This document shows, in pieces, positions 25,104-34,088 of a stretch of DNA of 64,000 bases (the stretch's first letter is position 1; each line of letters starts with the position of its first letter). Location of the stretch: positions 62,001 through 126,000 of the forward strand of contig JABLXB010000002.1 of the NCBI GenBank assembly GCA_013178305.1, in the 5' to 3' direction. Source of the DNA: Bacillota bacterium (GTDB lineage: Bacteria; Bacillota; Sulfobacillia; JABLXB01). The notes under the pieces are model-generated. The model worked only from the letters and a program-made list of their open reading frames with translations. It was not told where the DNA came from and made no database searches. The position numbers and the translations under genes are program-made.

Positions 25104-26951
25104 GTGTGCGGCATCGCGGGCTGTGTCAATTGGGAACGAGACATCTCTCTACAGGCTGATACTATCAGAAGCATGGGCTCGGCGCTCGCGTGCCGGGGGC
25201 CGGACGATGAGGGGCTCTGGCTTTCACAGCGCTGCGGATTCGCGCACCGGCGGCTCGTGGTCGTCGATCCGGCGGGCGGAGCCCAGCCCATGTTGCGTCA
25301 CCGCCCCACCGGCGGCGCGTGCGTCATCGTCTACAATGGCGAACTGTACAACACCCCGGATATCCGCGACGACCTCCGCGCGAAAGGCTGGACGTTCCAG
25401 GGGCATTCCGATACCGAGGTGCTGCTCAAGGCCTACATAGAGTGGGGCCCGCCGTGCGTCGAACGGTTCAACGGTATTTTCGCCTTCGCAATCTGGGACG
25501 AGGCATCGCAGAGCCTGTTCATGGCCAGGGACCGCCTCGGAGTCAAGCCCCTGTTCTACGCCCAGCGCGGAAGCGCTTTCATCTTCGGCTCGGAACCTAA
25601 GGCGCTGCTGAGGAACCCCCTGGTTCAGCCCGAAGTGGATGCCGAAGGGTTGGCCGAGGTCTTCGTCATGGGCCCATCAAGGACCCCCGGACACGGGGTC
25701 TATCGTGGGGTATCCGAGCTGAAGCCCGGGCACGCGTTGCGGCACGATGCGACCGGTACCCGGGTGACGCAGTACTGGCGCCTCGAATGCAGGCCGCACG
25801 AGCACGACTTCGACACGTCCGTCGCTACCATCCGGGGGCTCCTCGAGGATACAGTGGAGCGGCAGCTCGTGTCCGACGTCCCTGTCTGCACCCTACTCTC
25901 CGGCGGCATTGATTCCAGCGCAGTAACGGCATTTGCGGCGATGTCGTTCAGACACGCGGGTCTAGATGCGCTCCACACCTACTCCGTGGATTACGTCGAT
26001 AACGACAGGCATTTCCGCTCGGACGCATTCCAGCCCGACGCGGACGGGCCGTGGGCGAGGCTGGTCTCGGAGCAGTTCGGCACCCGGCACCACGTGGTCA
26101 TGGTGGACACCGGTGAGCTTGCGAAGTGCCTTACCAGGGCTGTCCACGCGCGCGACCTGCCTGGCTACGCCGACATCGACACCTCCCTGTACCTCCTCTG
26201 CCGCGAAGTGAAAAAGGGAGCTACAGTCGCGCTGTCCGGCGAGTGCGCGGACGAGATATTCGGCGGTTACCCGTGGTTCCGCCGCGAGGACGACCTGCGG
26301 GCCGGGACATTCCCCTGGATGAGAAAACTCCAGCAGCGGACGAGACTGTACTCCCCCGCGCTTCTCGATTATGTTCGGCCCGAAGCGTACCTCGAGCGGC
26401 GCTATCGTGAGGCGCTGGACGAGGTCCCCCGCCTGCCGGGCGAGGACCCCCACGCCGCACGGATGAGGGAAGTCCTGTACCTGACCCTGACCAGGTTCAT
26501 GGCTGCCCTGCTGGACCGCAAGGACAGGATGAGCATGGCGGTCGGCCTCGAAGTCCGCGTGCCGTATTGCGATCACAGGCTCGTGGAATACGTCTGGAAC
26601 ATCCCCTGGGCGATGAAAGACTGTGACCAGCGGGGTAAGGGAATCCTCAGGCGCGCGCTCGTGGGGGTGCTGCCCCAGGACGTGCTCGCCAGGAGGAAAA
26701 GCCCCTACCCGAAGACCCACGACCCGTCTTACCTCGCCAGGGTTCGCTCGCGGGTACTCGATATCCTCGACGACCCGGCGTCCCCCCTCCTCCCCCTCGT
26801 TGACGCGGAGGCCGTCCGGCATTTTGCGAACTCAGACGCCGGGACGTTCAACCTCCCGTGGTACGGCCAGCTCATGACCGGACCGCAGCTCCTGGCATAC
26901 CTGATACAGGTGGATACCTGGTTGAGGGACTACCGCGTCATGATAAGGTAG
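25104..26951 (+). CDS. asnB: asparagine synthetase (glutamine-hydrolysing)
   Basis: A 615-residue class II glutamine amidotransferase/asparagine synthetase that makes asparagine from aspartate, glutamine and ATP. The GTG at 25104 is chosen because it makes cysteine residue 2, the catalytic nucleophile (MCGIAG), as required; the upstream ATG in the same frame would add three residues before it. RGPDDEG, YNGELYN and HSDTE mark the glutaminase; SGGIDSS near residue 270 is the ATP-binding loop of the synthetase half. Length matches the family. It is 156 bases upstream of a PEP-binding-domain gene on the same strand, but no shared function is evident. A GC-rich stretch with repeated CCTGCGCC words lies between them. 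Confidence 0.95.
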   Translation: MCGIAGCVNWERDISLQADTIRSMGSALACRGPDDEGLWLSQRCGFAHRRLVVVDPAGGAQPMLRHRPTGGACVIVYNGELYNTPDIRDDLRAKGWTFQGHSDTEVLLKAYIEWGPPCVERFNGIFAFAIWDEASQSLFMARDRLGVKPLFYAQRGSAFIFGSEPKALLRNPLVQPEVDAEGLAEVFVMGPSRTPGHGVYRGVSELKPGHALRHDATGTRVTQYWRLECRPHEHDFDTSVATIRGLLEDTVERQLVSDVPVCTLLSGGIDSSAVTAFAAMSFRHAGLDALHTYSVDYVDNDRHFRSDAFQPDADGPWARLVSEQFGTRHHVVMVDTGELAKCLTRAVHARDLPGYADIDTSLYLLCREVKKGATVALSGECADEIFGGYPWFRREDDLRAGTFPWMRKLQQRTRLYSPALLDYVRPEAYLERRYREALDEVPRLPGEDPHAARMREVLYLTLTRFMAALLDRKDRMSMAVGLEVRVPYCDHRLVEYVWNIPWAMKDCDQRGKGILRRALVGVLPQDVLARRKSPYPKTHDPSYLARVRSRVLDILDDPASPLLPLVDAEAVRHFANSDAGTFNLPWYGQLMTGPQLLAYLIQVDTWLRDYRVMIR

Positions 26952-27107
26952 CCTGCGCCCGCCTGCGCCGCCCACTCCGAGGCCACCTGCGCCGCTTGCG
27001 CCACCCGCGCCGGAACTCCCGCAGCCACGGATACCCAGGAGGGAATCCGGGGACACGACGGTGAACCTAGAGAAGAGGCTCATACTTATTCCGTGGGGTG
27101 AGTTCCG

Positions 27108-28826
27108 GTGGCAATGGCCGCGAAGATCAACGAGTACATAACCTTCGACCCCCTGTCCATGCCCGAATACAGGGACAGGGCGTTCGGCGGGGGTTCCCTC
27201 GGCGGCAAGGCGAGGGGGCTGATATTCGCCCAGGAAGTCCTGAAGAAGCACAAGGACGAGATACTGGCGAGGGTCGACATCCCCGAAAGCTTCTTCGTCG
27301 GGACCGCCGTCTTCGATCAGTTCATGCGGATGAACGACCTCTGGGACGCGTATCCGAGCCGCCTGCCGTTCGAGGAGATGGAGCGGATGTTCCTGCAATC
27401 CCACCTGCCACCTGAATTCGAAGCCCATCTGGTAGGAATTCTGGAGAGGATCCGCTACCCACTGGCGATCAGGTCATCGTCGCTCATCGAGGACAACATC
27501 AAGTATTCGTGCGCGGGCAAGTACCTTACCACGTTCATCCCGAACTCCGGCACCGAAAAGCGGCGGTTCAGCCAGCTGAAGACTGCCATCAAACAGGTGT
27601 ACGCCAGCACTTACGGTCCGAACGCCGTGGCGTACAAGAAAAAGCACGGGCTGAGCGGCGATAAGATGGCGATCATCATCCAGCGCCTCGTCGGGAAGGA
27701 GAGGGGCGGCCACTTCTACCCCGAGATCGCCGGCGTCGGGTATTCGAAGATGTACAGGCGCTGGACGGAACGGATCCGCAAGGAGGACGGCGTGGTGCGC
27801 ATCGTGTTCGGCCTGGGCACGCGCTGCACGGGCCGCGGCTACGCCCGCACGATATCGCTGACGAACCCGCTGCTACGCGCGGAGGGGCACAACCCCTACG
27901 AGATCGCGAAATACTCCCAGGAAACGTACGACGCGCTCGAGATGGTGCGGTGCGGATTCAAATCCTACAACATCAACGAGCGGCCCGAGACCATCACGTA
28001 CCACCCGGGGATCGGGAAGTACATCCAGGTCTACTCCCAGCGCACCAACGAGCTGAGGGCGATGGATGTCACCGGCTCGCTCGGCCCGGGCGAGAGGATG
28101 GTGTTCTCGTTTGAGAATGTCGACAGGTACTATCCTCAAATGTTCAAGCGCATGAAGAGGCTGTTCGAGGTGCTCGAGGGAGAGATGGGGATGCCCGTCG
28201 ATATCGAGTTTGCTTACGAGCCGGAGGAGGACATGTTGAGTCTTGTCCAGGCCAGGCCTCTTTCGAGCCTGGAGGAATACAGCCGCGTGACCATCCCGGC
28301 ATCGGTGCGCGAGGATGACGTGATCCTCAAGGGCGACAGGATGCTTGTCAACGGCAAATTGGAGGGGGTCACCCGGCTCGCGTGCGTCGACCCCGACGAA
28401 TACCAGTCAGCTCAGGACAAATACGCGGTGGCCAGGGCGGTGGGGTACGTCAACGACTCCCTGAGGGGCGAGCGCTACATCCTCGTCGGCCCCGGACGCT
28501 GGGGTTCGACTAACCCGCAGCTCGGGGTGCCCGTACGATACAGCGAGATAGCAGGCGCCGGCCTGCTCGTCGAGCTCGGCGTCAAGAAGGGCGGCTTCGT
28601 GCCCGAACTGTCGTATGGGACTCACTTCTTCGCCGACCTGGAGAGCGACGGCGTACTCTACCTGCCGGTGTTCGACTCGATCGACACCAACATCTTCAAC
28701 AGCGAGTGGTTCCGGAGCGCCCCGTACGAGGAGACCGATCACCCCGCCGTGCGCGTGTACAGGGGGAAGTTCTCAGCGTTCCTCGACGGCGAGGCCAACG
28801 TGGGAGTGATAGTCAAGGAGGCCTGA
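27108..28826 (+). CDS. PEP/pyruvate-binding-domain protein (PEP synthase-like)
   Basis: A 572-residue protein whose N-terminal part is the ATP-grasp, nucleotide-binding domain of pyruvate phosphate dikinase/PEP synthase (IRSSSLIEDN is the core phosphate loop, and FAYEPEEDMLSLVQARPL ends the domain). The swivelling histidine domain and PEP-binding barrel of true PEP synthases are absent. Instead there is a C-terminal domain with GPGRWGSTNPQLGVPV and ELSYGTHFFADL that is characteristic of a stand-alone branch of this family. The reaction is unknown; a phosphotransfer role is likely. It follows asnB and precedes a flavin reductase relic. GTG 27108 has GGGGTGAG upstream. Confidence 0.85.
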   Translation: MAMAAKINEYITFDPLSMPEYRDRAFGGGSLGGKARGLIFAQEVLKKHKDEILARVDIPESFFVGTAVFDQFMRMNDLWDAYPSRLPFEEMERMFLQSHLPPEFEAHLVGILERIRYPLAIRSSSLIEDNIKYSCAGKYLTTFIPNSGTEKRRFSQLKTAIKQVYASTYGPNAVAYKKKHGLSGDKMAIIIQRLVGKERGGHFYPEIAGVGYSKMYRRWTERIRKEDGVVRIVFGLGTRCTGRGYARTISLTNPLLRAEGHNPYEIAKYSQETYDALEMVRCGFKSYNINERPETITYHPGIGKYIQVYSQRTNELRAMDVTGSLGPGERMVFSFENVDRYYPQMFKRMKRLFEVLEGEMGMPVDIEFAYEPEEDMLSLVQARPLSSLEEYSRVTIPASVREDDVILKGDRMLVNGKLEGVTRLACVDPDEYQSAQDKYAVARAVGYVNDSLRGERYILVGPGRWGSTNPQLGVPVRYSEIAGAGLLVELGVKKGGFVPELSYGTHFFADLESDGVLYLPVFDSIDTNIFNSEWFRSAPYEETDHPAVRVYRGKFSAFLDGEANVGVIVKEA

Positions 28827-28890
28827 ACCGCCCTTACGGAGAACTTCTTGACGCCGCCACAGGCGAAGGACTCGTACGGAGGCAGGACCG

Positions 28891-28977
28891 GTGAAGGTAC
28901 TCGCAGTATTCGGCAGCCCGCGTAAGAACGGGAACACGGCGAGGCTCGTTGAGCGCTGTCTCGACGTTTCACGCTGA
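28891..28977 (+). pseudogene. N-terminal remnant of an NADPH-dependent FMN reductase
   Basis: A GTG behind GGAGG opens a 28-codon frame whose protein begins MKVLAVFGSPRKNGNTARLV, a textbook flavin-phosphate loop of the flavodoxin/NADPH-dependent FMN reductase family. The frame stops after a further eight residues, whereas the family is about 180-200 residues. A 5-prime end of a reductase gene therefore survives here after deletion. Confidence 0.65.
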
Positions 28978-29039
28978 GCCATCACGGCGCCATCGCGCCG
29001 TTCGCGCGGCCGAGTCTCCGCGCCGGTGGGCGCCTGGTA

Positions 29040-29801
29040 TCAGCCCAGCCTACCCGTAACGTAGTCGTTGGTCCTGGGGTCCTTCGGGTTGGTGAACAGC
29101 AGCCTGCTCGGCCCCGACTCCACGAGCTCCCCGTTCAGCATGAACACCGTTTCGTTGGATGCGCGCGCCGCCTGCTGCATGTTGTGGGTCACGATGATTA
29201 TCGTGTAGTCCTTGGCCATCTGCGCCAGCAGGTCTTCTATCCTCAACGTCGTGAACGGATCCAGCGCCGAACAAGGCTCGTCCAGGAGCACTATCTCGGG
29301 CCTCGTCGCAATCGCACGCGCGATGCAAAGCTGCTGCTGTTGTCCCACGGAGAGGTCCAGCGCCGGCCTGCGCAGCCCGTCCTTCAGATCGTCCCAGAGG
29401 TTGACCTCCGAGAGAGCCCTGCGGACGATGTCCTCCAACTCAGCCCGGGATGTAATGCCGTGCACGCGCGGCGCCACGGCCACGTTGTCGAACACCGTCA
29501 GCGGGAACACGGTGGGGCGCTGGAACACCATTCCCACCCGCCTGCGCAGGTCCATCACGTCGCAGTCGGCAGCGTAGATGTCGCGGTCATCGACGAGTAC
29601 CTTGCCCTCCACGCGAGCACCGGGCACCCGGTCGTTCATCCTGTTGATGCACCTCAGCAGGCTGGACTTCCCGCAACCCGACGGGCCGATAATGGCGGTG
29701 ACAGACTTCTCGCGAAAGCCTACCGTCACGCCCTCGAGGGCGAGGTGCTTACCATAGTACAGCCTGAGATTTTCGACCTTCGCCTTGAACTGTGTCTCCA
29801 T
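29040..29801 (-). CDS. pstB: phosphate ABC transporter ATP-binding protein
   Basis: A 253-residue ATPase of the high-affinity phosphate importer. The Walker A GPSGCGKSS, an RRVGMVFQRP Q-loop, the signature LSVGQQQQLCIARA and the Walker B IVLLDEPCSALDP are all visible, and PstB-specific segments such as LRCINRMND occur after Walker A. Its start codon shares bases with the stop of the preceding second pstB (TGATG), so the two are coupled. It is the last gene of the pst operon; no phoU follows. Confidence 0.95.
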   Translation of the reverse strand: METQFKAKVENLRLYYGKHLALEGVTVGFREKSVTAIIGPSGCGKSSLLRCINRMNDRVPGARVEGKVLVDDRDIYAADCDVMDLRRRVGMVFQRPTVFPLTVFDNVAVAPRVHGITSRAELEDIVRRALSEVNLWDDLKDGLRRPALDLSVGQQQQLCIARAIATRPEIVLLDEPCSALDPFTTLRIEDLLAQMAKDYTIIIVTHNMQQAARASNETVFMLNGELVESGPSRLLFTNPKDPRTNDYVTGRLG

Positions 29802-30556
29802 CAGCCCAACCTACCGCTGACGAAATCCTCCGTCAGCCTGTTCTTGGGATTGGTGAACACCTCTTTCGCGGGGGCTACTTCGAGAAGCTCCCCCTCGAAG
29901 AGGAAACCCACGCGCGAACCCACGCGCGCCGCCTGGTGAGGGTTGTGGGTCGCAAGGATCAGGGTGTACTTGCCGGTGAGTTCCCTGAGCAGGTCCTCGA
30001 TCTTCAATGTGGATATGGGGTCGAGCCCCGACGTCGGCTCGTCGAGGAGTATTATCTCCGGGTCGAGGGCGAGCAGCCTGGCCAGGGCGAGGCGCTGCTG
30101 CTGACCGCCCGAAAGCCTCTCGGCGCGGTCGTCGAGCCTGTCCTTCACCTCATCCCACAGCGTCGACGCTACCAGCGCGCGCTCGACCTTCTCCCCTATG
30201 GTCGCGCGGGACGTCACACCGGCCCGCCTCGGGCCGAACGCCACGTTCTCGAAGATGCTCATGGGTAGAACCGTCGGTACCGCGAAGACCATTCCCACCC
30301 GCCGCCTGAGCAGCGTCACGTCGATCGAGGAAGCATATACGTCTTCCCCGTCGATCCTCACGGCGCCTGACGGTTTCCCGGCCTTGACCAGGTCGTTCAG
30401 GCGGTTGAGGCAACGCAGGAGCGTGGTCTTCCCCGCGCCGGTCGGGCCCATCATCGTGAACAACTCGTTCTCCACGATCTCGAGGTTGATGGACTTCAGC
30501 GCCTGGATCTTCCCGTACGAATATCTGAAGCCCTCGAACGCGATCTTGGCGCTCAC
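29801..30556 (-). CDS. pstB: second phosphate ABC transporter ATP-binding protein
   Basis: A 251-residue paralogue of the downstream pstB with the same motifs (GPTGAGKTT, LSGGQQQRLALARL, ILLDEPTSGLDP) and LLRCLNRLND. The start is the GTG at 30556 with GGAGGG eight bases upstream; a longer frame begins inside pstA. Two pstB copies in tandem are known from Bacillus, and the copies may form a heterodimer. The two differ enough in sequence that a recent duplication is unlikely. Confidence 0.92.
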   Translation of the reverse strand: MSAKIAFEGFRYSYGKIQALKSINLEIVENELFTMMGPTGAGKTTLLRCLNRLNDLVKAGKPSGAVRIDGEDVYASSIDVTLLRRRVGMVFAVPTVLPMSIFENVAFGPRRAGVTSRATIGEKVERALVASTLWDEVKDRLDDRAERLSGGQQQRLALARLLALDPEIILLDEPTSGLDPISTLKIEDLLRELTGKYTLILATHNPHQAARVGSRVGFLFEGELLEVAPAKEVFTNPKNRLTEDFVSGRLG

Positions 30557-30572
30557 GCCACCAACCCTCCCC

Positions 30573-31436
30573 TCAAGACCTGTTGGAGAACCTGGCCATG
30601 ATGAGGTTCGCAGCAACCTCGATGACCAGAACGATGAAGAGCAACACGGCGGCCGTCCCGTACGCGTTTGAGAGAGAGATCCCTTCCCTCGCCAGGACAT
30701 AGAAATGCACCGGGAGGGTTCGCACCGGGTCCATGATCCCCCTCGGCAGCCTGAGAGATGACCCGGCGGTGAAAATCACGGCGGCGGTCTCCCCCACCGC
30801 GCGGCCGAGTGCCAGCATAACCCCTGTTATGATACCAGGCAGGGCGCTCGGCAGCAACACGTGCACGACAGTCTGCCACCTGCTCGCGCCCAGCGACAGG
30901 CTTACCTCCTTGTACTCCCGGGGGACCGACCGTAGCGACTCCTCGGATGTGCGGATGATGGTGGGCAGCACCATCGTCGCCAGCGTGAGCCCGCCCGACA
31001 GCACCGACCAGCCGAACCGCAGGAACACCACGAAGAATAGGAAGCCGAACAGGCCGAATATGATCGACGGGATCCCCGCGAGGCTCTCCGCGCCGAACCG
31101 GATCACCTTGGAGGCACGCCCTTCCTCCGTGTACTCCGTGAGGTATATAGCGCTGGCAATGCCCAGCGGCGCGCTTATGGCCAGCGCCACAATGGTGAGC
31201 GCGAGAGTCCCGACAATACTGGGGAGTATGCCGCCCGCGCGCCCCATCCGCTGGGGCGCCTGGGTGAGAAACTCCAGCGTCACGACCGATGCGCCCTTCA
31301 CAAATATGAAAACTATGATGAAAGCCAGCGCAACGAGCGCGATCCCTGTGGCCGTGGCGACCAGGCCGTAGGCGAACCTGTCCACTGCCTTCGGTATCTC
31401 CACCCTGCTCCTCTTTTCCCTGCGGGCAAGGCTCAT
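30573..31436 (-). CDS. pstA: phosphate ABC transporter permease PstA
   Basis: A 287-residue permease with six predicted membrane segments. The conserved inner-membrane loop EYKEVSLSLGASRWQTVVHVLLP (core SLGASRWQTVVHV) is the EAA motif that docks the ATPase. The gene lies 16 bases before pstB2 and 6 bases after pstC in the transcription direction, so it is part of the operon. It forms the phosphate channel with PstC. Confidence 0.95.
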   Translation of the reverse strand: MSLARREKRSRVEIPKAVDRFAYGLVATATGIALVALAFIIVFIFVKGASVVTLEFLTQAPQRMGRAGGILPSIVGTLALTIVALAISAPLGIASAIYLTEYTEEGRASKVIRFGAESLAGIPSIIFGLFGFLFFVVFLRFGWSVLSGGLTLATMVLPTIIRTSEESLRSVPREYKEVSLSLGASRWQTVVHVLLPSALPGIITGVMLALGRAVGETAAVIFTAGSSLRLPRGIMDPVRTLPVHFYVLAREGISLSNAYGTAAVLLFIVLVIEVAANLIMARFSNRS

Positions 31437-31442
31437 GCGGAC

Positions 31443-32318
31443 TTAACCCTCCGAACCCTTTTTGCCCCCGTACGCGGCGCCGCGCGAGATCACCATCCGC
31501 GTGAGGAGGTTCAGGCACGCGATCATGACAAACAGCACGACCGCGGTGGCGAACAGCGCGTCGCGGTGACGCCCCGCAGCGTACCCCATTTCCAGGGCGA
31601 TGTTGCTCGTGAGAGTCCTCACCGGCGAGAGCACGGAACCTGGCATCGCGGGGGCGTTCCCCGCCACCATCAGGACCGCCATCGTTTCGCCGAGCGACCT
31701 GCCGATACCGAGGATGATGCCGGCGATTATGCCTGACGACGCCGCGGGCAGCAGGACCATGCGTATCGACTGCCAGCGCGTGGACCCCAAGGCGGCCATG
31801 CTATCGCGGTAAGCCACTGGAACTGCGCGGAGCGACTCGAACGAGACGCTCGCAATGGTAGGAATTATCATTATGGCCAGCACTATGGCCGCCGCAAGCG
31901 CTGAGAACCCCGGCGTCCCGGTCGCCTGCCTGATCGCAGGCACGAGGGTAGTAAGCCCGATGAACCCATAGACAACCGAGGGGATCGCCGCCAGCAGCTC
32001 GACGAGGGCCTTGAGAAACACGCCCATGCGCCCCGGCGCCATCTCGGAGAGGAATACGGCACATGCGACGGCTATGGGTACCCCGATAACGAGCGCGCCG
32101 ACCGTGACCACCACAGACCCCGCGATCATGGGAAGGATGCCGAACGTCGTGCGGCTCGGCGACCACACAGTCCCGAGGACGAAGCCGAGCGGCCCCGTCC
32201 TGAACAGCTCCGGGACTCCCTCCCTGAAGATAAACCCGGTTATCAGCGCAAGCGCCGACACCGCCGTCAGGGCGCATGCGAAGAGTACTCGTTCGATTAA
32301 CCACTCCCGTTTCGTCAC
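31443..32318 (-). CDS. pstC: phosphate ABC transporter permease PstC
   Basis: A 291-residue permease with six membrane segments, paired with PstA. The EAA loop is SMAALGSTRWQSIRMVLLPAA (core ALGSTRWQSIRMV). PstC-like features include the early AGSVVVTVGALVIGVPIAVA segment. It overlaps the pstS gene by four bases and is coupled to it. Confidence 0.95.
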   Translation of the reverse strand: MTKREWLIERVLFACALTAVSALALITGFIFREGVPELFRTGPLGFVLGTVWSPSRTTFGILPMIAGSVVVTVGALVIGVPIAVACAVFLSEMAPGRMGVFLKALVELLAAIPSVVYGFIGLTTLVPAIRQATGTPGFSALAAAIVLAIMIIPTIASVSFESLRAVPVAYRDSMAALGSTRWQSIRMVLLPAASSGIIAGIILGIGRSLGETMAVLMVAGNAPAMPGSVLSPVRTLTSNIALEMGYAAGRHRDALFATAVVLFVMIACLNLLTRMVISRGAAYGGKKGSEG

Positions 32319-33151
32319 TGTCGCTCTCCTGTTTTCTCGCGTATCAGGCCGTTTTCTTCGAGCACGGCCTGACCGTGGTCTGACAGCACGAAATCGATGA
32401 ACTCCTTCACAATCCCCGCGGGCTTGCCCCGGGTCGCGAATATGAACGGCCGGACGATCTTGTACTCGCCGCTCCTTGCAGTGTCGTGTGTCGGGGGTAC
32501 CCCGTCGAGGGCCACCGCCCTGACCCTGTCGTCCACCAGGCCAAGCGAAACGTAGCCGATGGCGTTCGGGTCCGACGCGACGGTCTCGAGGATGGCGCCG
32601 TTCGAGTCCTGCACGACCGCGGAACTCATGACCATGCCATCGCCGATGACGGTTTCATCGAATGAGCCGCGCGTTCCGGAACCGTCCTCCCTCGTGATGA
32701 CGTGGATGGGCCGGTCCGGTCCGCCGGCAAACCGCCAGTTGCGGATCTCTCCCGTGAATATCCCCCTCAGCTGGGCGGTGGTGACTCCGCTTACGGGGTT
32801 CGACGCATGCACGACCACCGCGATCGCATCCGTCGCGATGGTCACAGGGATAACGTCGGCCTCCTCCGCCTTGAGGCGGCGCGACAGCATCCCGATCTGA
32901 GCGGCCCCGCTCTTCGCAGCCCTGTAGCCGGTGCTGGAGCCGCCGCCCTGGACATTGACGCTGACCCCGTGGTGATTGGTCATGAACTCCTCGGCCAGGA
33001 TCTCAGCGAAGGGTTGGACCGACGTTGAACCCGCAAGGGTTAGAGTGGTCCTGGAACCTGAGGGTGAGCATCCGCTCAGGACAAGCGAAGCGGCGACCAG
33101 TAACAGTCCTATGTTACACGCTGCAGTAAGAGCATCACGCTGAAAGGCCAT
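32315..33151 (-). CDS. pstS: phosphate-binding lipoprotein PstS
   Basis: A 278-residue phosphate-binding protein with a signal peptide ending in a lipobox (SLVLSGCSPS). The N-terminal phosphate loop LAGSTSVQPFAE and the central TREDGSGTRGSF segment match the family. No clear ribosome-binding site precedes the ATG at 33151, which is unusual for the operon's first gene and leaves the start slightly uncertain. No PhoP box was found in the upstream region. It captures phosphate for PstCAB. Confidence 0.93.
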   Translation of the reverse strand: MAFQRDALTAACNIGLLLVAASLVLSGCSPSGSRTTLTLAGSTSVQPFAEILAEEFMTNHHGVSVNVQGGGSSTGYRAAKSGAAQIGMLSRRLKAEEADVIPVTIATDAIAVVVHASNPVSGVTTAQLRGIFTGEIRNWRFAGGPDRPIHVITREDGSGTRGSFDETVIGDGMVMSSAVVQDSNGAILETVASDPNAIGYVSLGLVDDRVRAVALDGVPPTHDTARSGEYKIVRPFIFATRGKPAGIVKEFIDFVLSDHGQAVLEENGLIREKTGERQ

Positions 33152-33205
33152 AACAATTTGTTATTCGACCACCGCGCCCCTGACACCTGCTTGAGCGAAA
33201 GGTAA

Positions 33206-33233
33206 ATCGCCCGCCGTGAATCAGGCGGGCGAT
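33206..33233 (-). terminator. terminator of the GNAT gene
   Basis: ATCGCCCGCC pairs with GGCGGGCGAT around an eight-base loop. On the minus strand the hairpin is followed by TTTACCTTT, so it ends the riboswitch-controlled GNAT transcript before pstS. Confidence 0.72.
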
Positions 33234-33309
33234 CCGGACGGTCAGTCAAACCGGTACTTGAACCGGCGTAGCGGAGGTGAGTCGCACGGCTTGCGGCGGA
33301 TGGTTTCTG

Positions 33310-33951
33310 TCATCTGAGCGCGCGAGTCACCTTTTTCCTGTAAACGAGCGAGGTATATGTCGTGCCATCGATCCTCTCGTACCGGATCCCGGCCAGCTGG
33401 TAGTTCTGTTTCCGGCGGAATTCGAGGGAAGCGAAGTTCGGACTCGGTGCAATCACCGTTTCCGCGAGCATGTTCTCGACACCGTGCAATCTCAAATCGT
33501 TGAGCAGGCGTTCGTACAGGAGGCTGCCGATCCCCTGCCCGGTCATGCCCGCCATCACGGCGGTCTTCTCGACCACGACGAACCTCTCGATATCGGCGGC
33601 GTCGAACTCGGGGTGCCAGTGGATCTGCGACAGCCAGCTGGGGTTATGCTGCAGCCAGCGTTCTCTGTCGTACGCCATGAGGAACCCGCACACACGCCTG
33701 CCCTCAGCCACGTAGAAGAAATCGGTATCGGCCATCCCTGCGGCGATGTCCTCGAGAAATCCCAATGGATCCGCCGCGTAGTTGGTGATGAGGAACCCGA
33801 GCTTCGGGTCTTTGACGGAGTTTCCGACGCTGCATGCGACCCGCACGATGTCGTGAATATCGGCGCGCGTCGCCTTGCGGACTCTTACGGGCTGCCCGGC
33901 CGATCTTGGGACGGAGCGGGCAGTTGTTTCAGCAGATAGATTGCCGAGCAT
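33310..33951 (-). CDS. GNAT family N-acetyltransferase
   Basis: A 213-residue GNAT acetyltransferase. The acetyl-CoA-binding loop is GMTGQGIGSLLYERL near residue 150 (RxxGxG/A variant), and the sensor-side VRKATRADIHDIVRVA opens the fold. The substrate is unknown; candidates include small amines or compatible-solute precursors. The start ATG at 33951 has AGGAGG nearby, directly after a c-di-AMP riboswitch, so expression is probably set by osmotic or cell-wall state. It is a single-gene unit with its own terminator. Confidence 0.86.
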   Translation of the reverse strand: MLGNLSAETTARSVPRSAGQPVRVRKATRADIHDIVRVACSVGNSVKDPKLGFLITNYAADPLGFLEDIAAGMADTDFFYVAEGRRVCGFLMAYDRERWLQHNPSWLSQIHWHPEFDAADIERFVVVEKTAVMAGMTGQGIGSLLYERLLNDLRLHGVENMLAETVIAPSPNFASLEFRRKQNYQLAGIRYERIDGTTYTSLVYRKKVTRALR

Positions 33952-33968
33952 AGGACTACCTCCTCTTT

Positions 33969-34088
33969 CAACGCTTACGAGGTTAGCTGACGGGTTCGGG
34001 TCGAAAGAGTTAACCCTACTCGCGCCGTGGCGCGAGACTCACCCCAAAAACCTGGGTTCCCCGTTCCTCATCCGAGGATTAAGCGTTG
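33969..34088 (-). promoter_or_regulatory. c-di-AMP (ydaO/yuaA) riboswitch
   Basis: Read on the minus strand, this 120-base RNA begins CAACGCTT and ends AAGCGTTG, a perfect P1 helix. Conserved ydaO segments appear in order: GAGGAACGGGGAACCCA, TTGGGGTGAGTC, TAGGGTTAACTCTTTCGACCC (shown by its core GGGTTAACTC) and CCCGTCAGCTAACCTCG. The aptamer ends eight to ten bases before the AGGAGG of the GNAT gene, which suggests translational control. A CTCTTTC segment in the aptamer is complementary to GAAAGAG next to the ribosome-binding site and may form the alternative fold. The rest of the 324-base gap up to 34275 contains only its likely promoter region. Confidence 0.94.

Noticed and set aside
26952-27060. 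Repeated CCTGCGCC words and a glycine-rich minus-strand frame between asnB and the PEP-binding gene
   Set aside because: Irregular GC-rich words without a fixed period; the minus-strand frame is antisense to both genes and has no ribosome-binding site.
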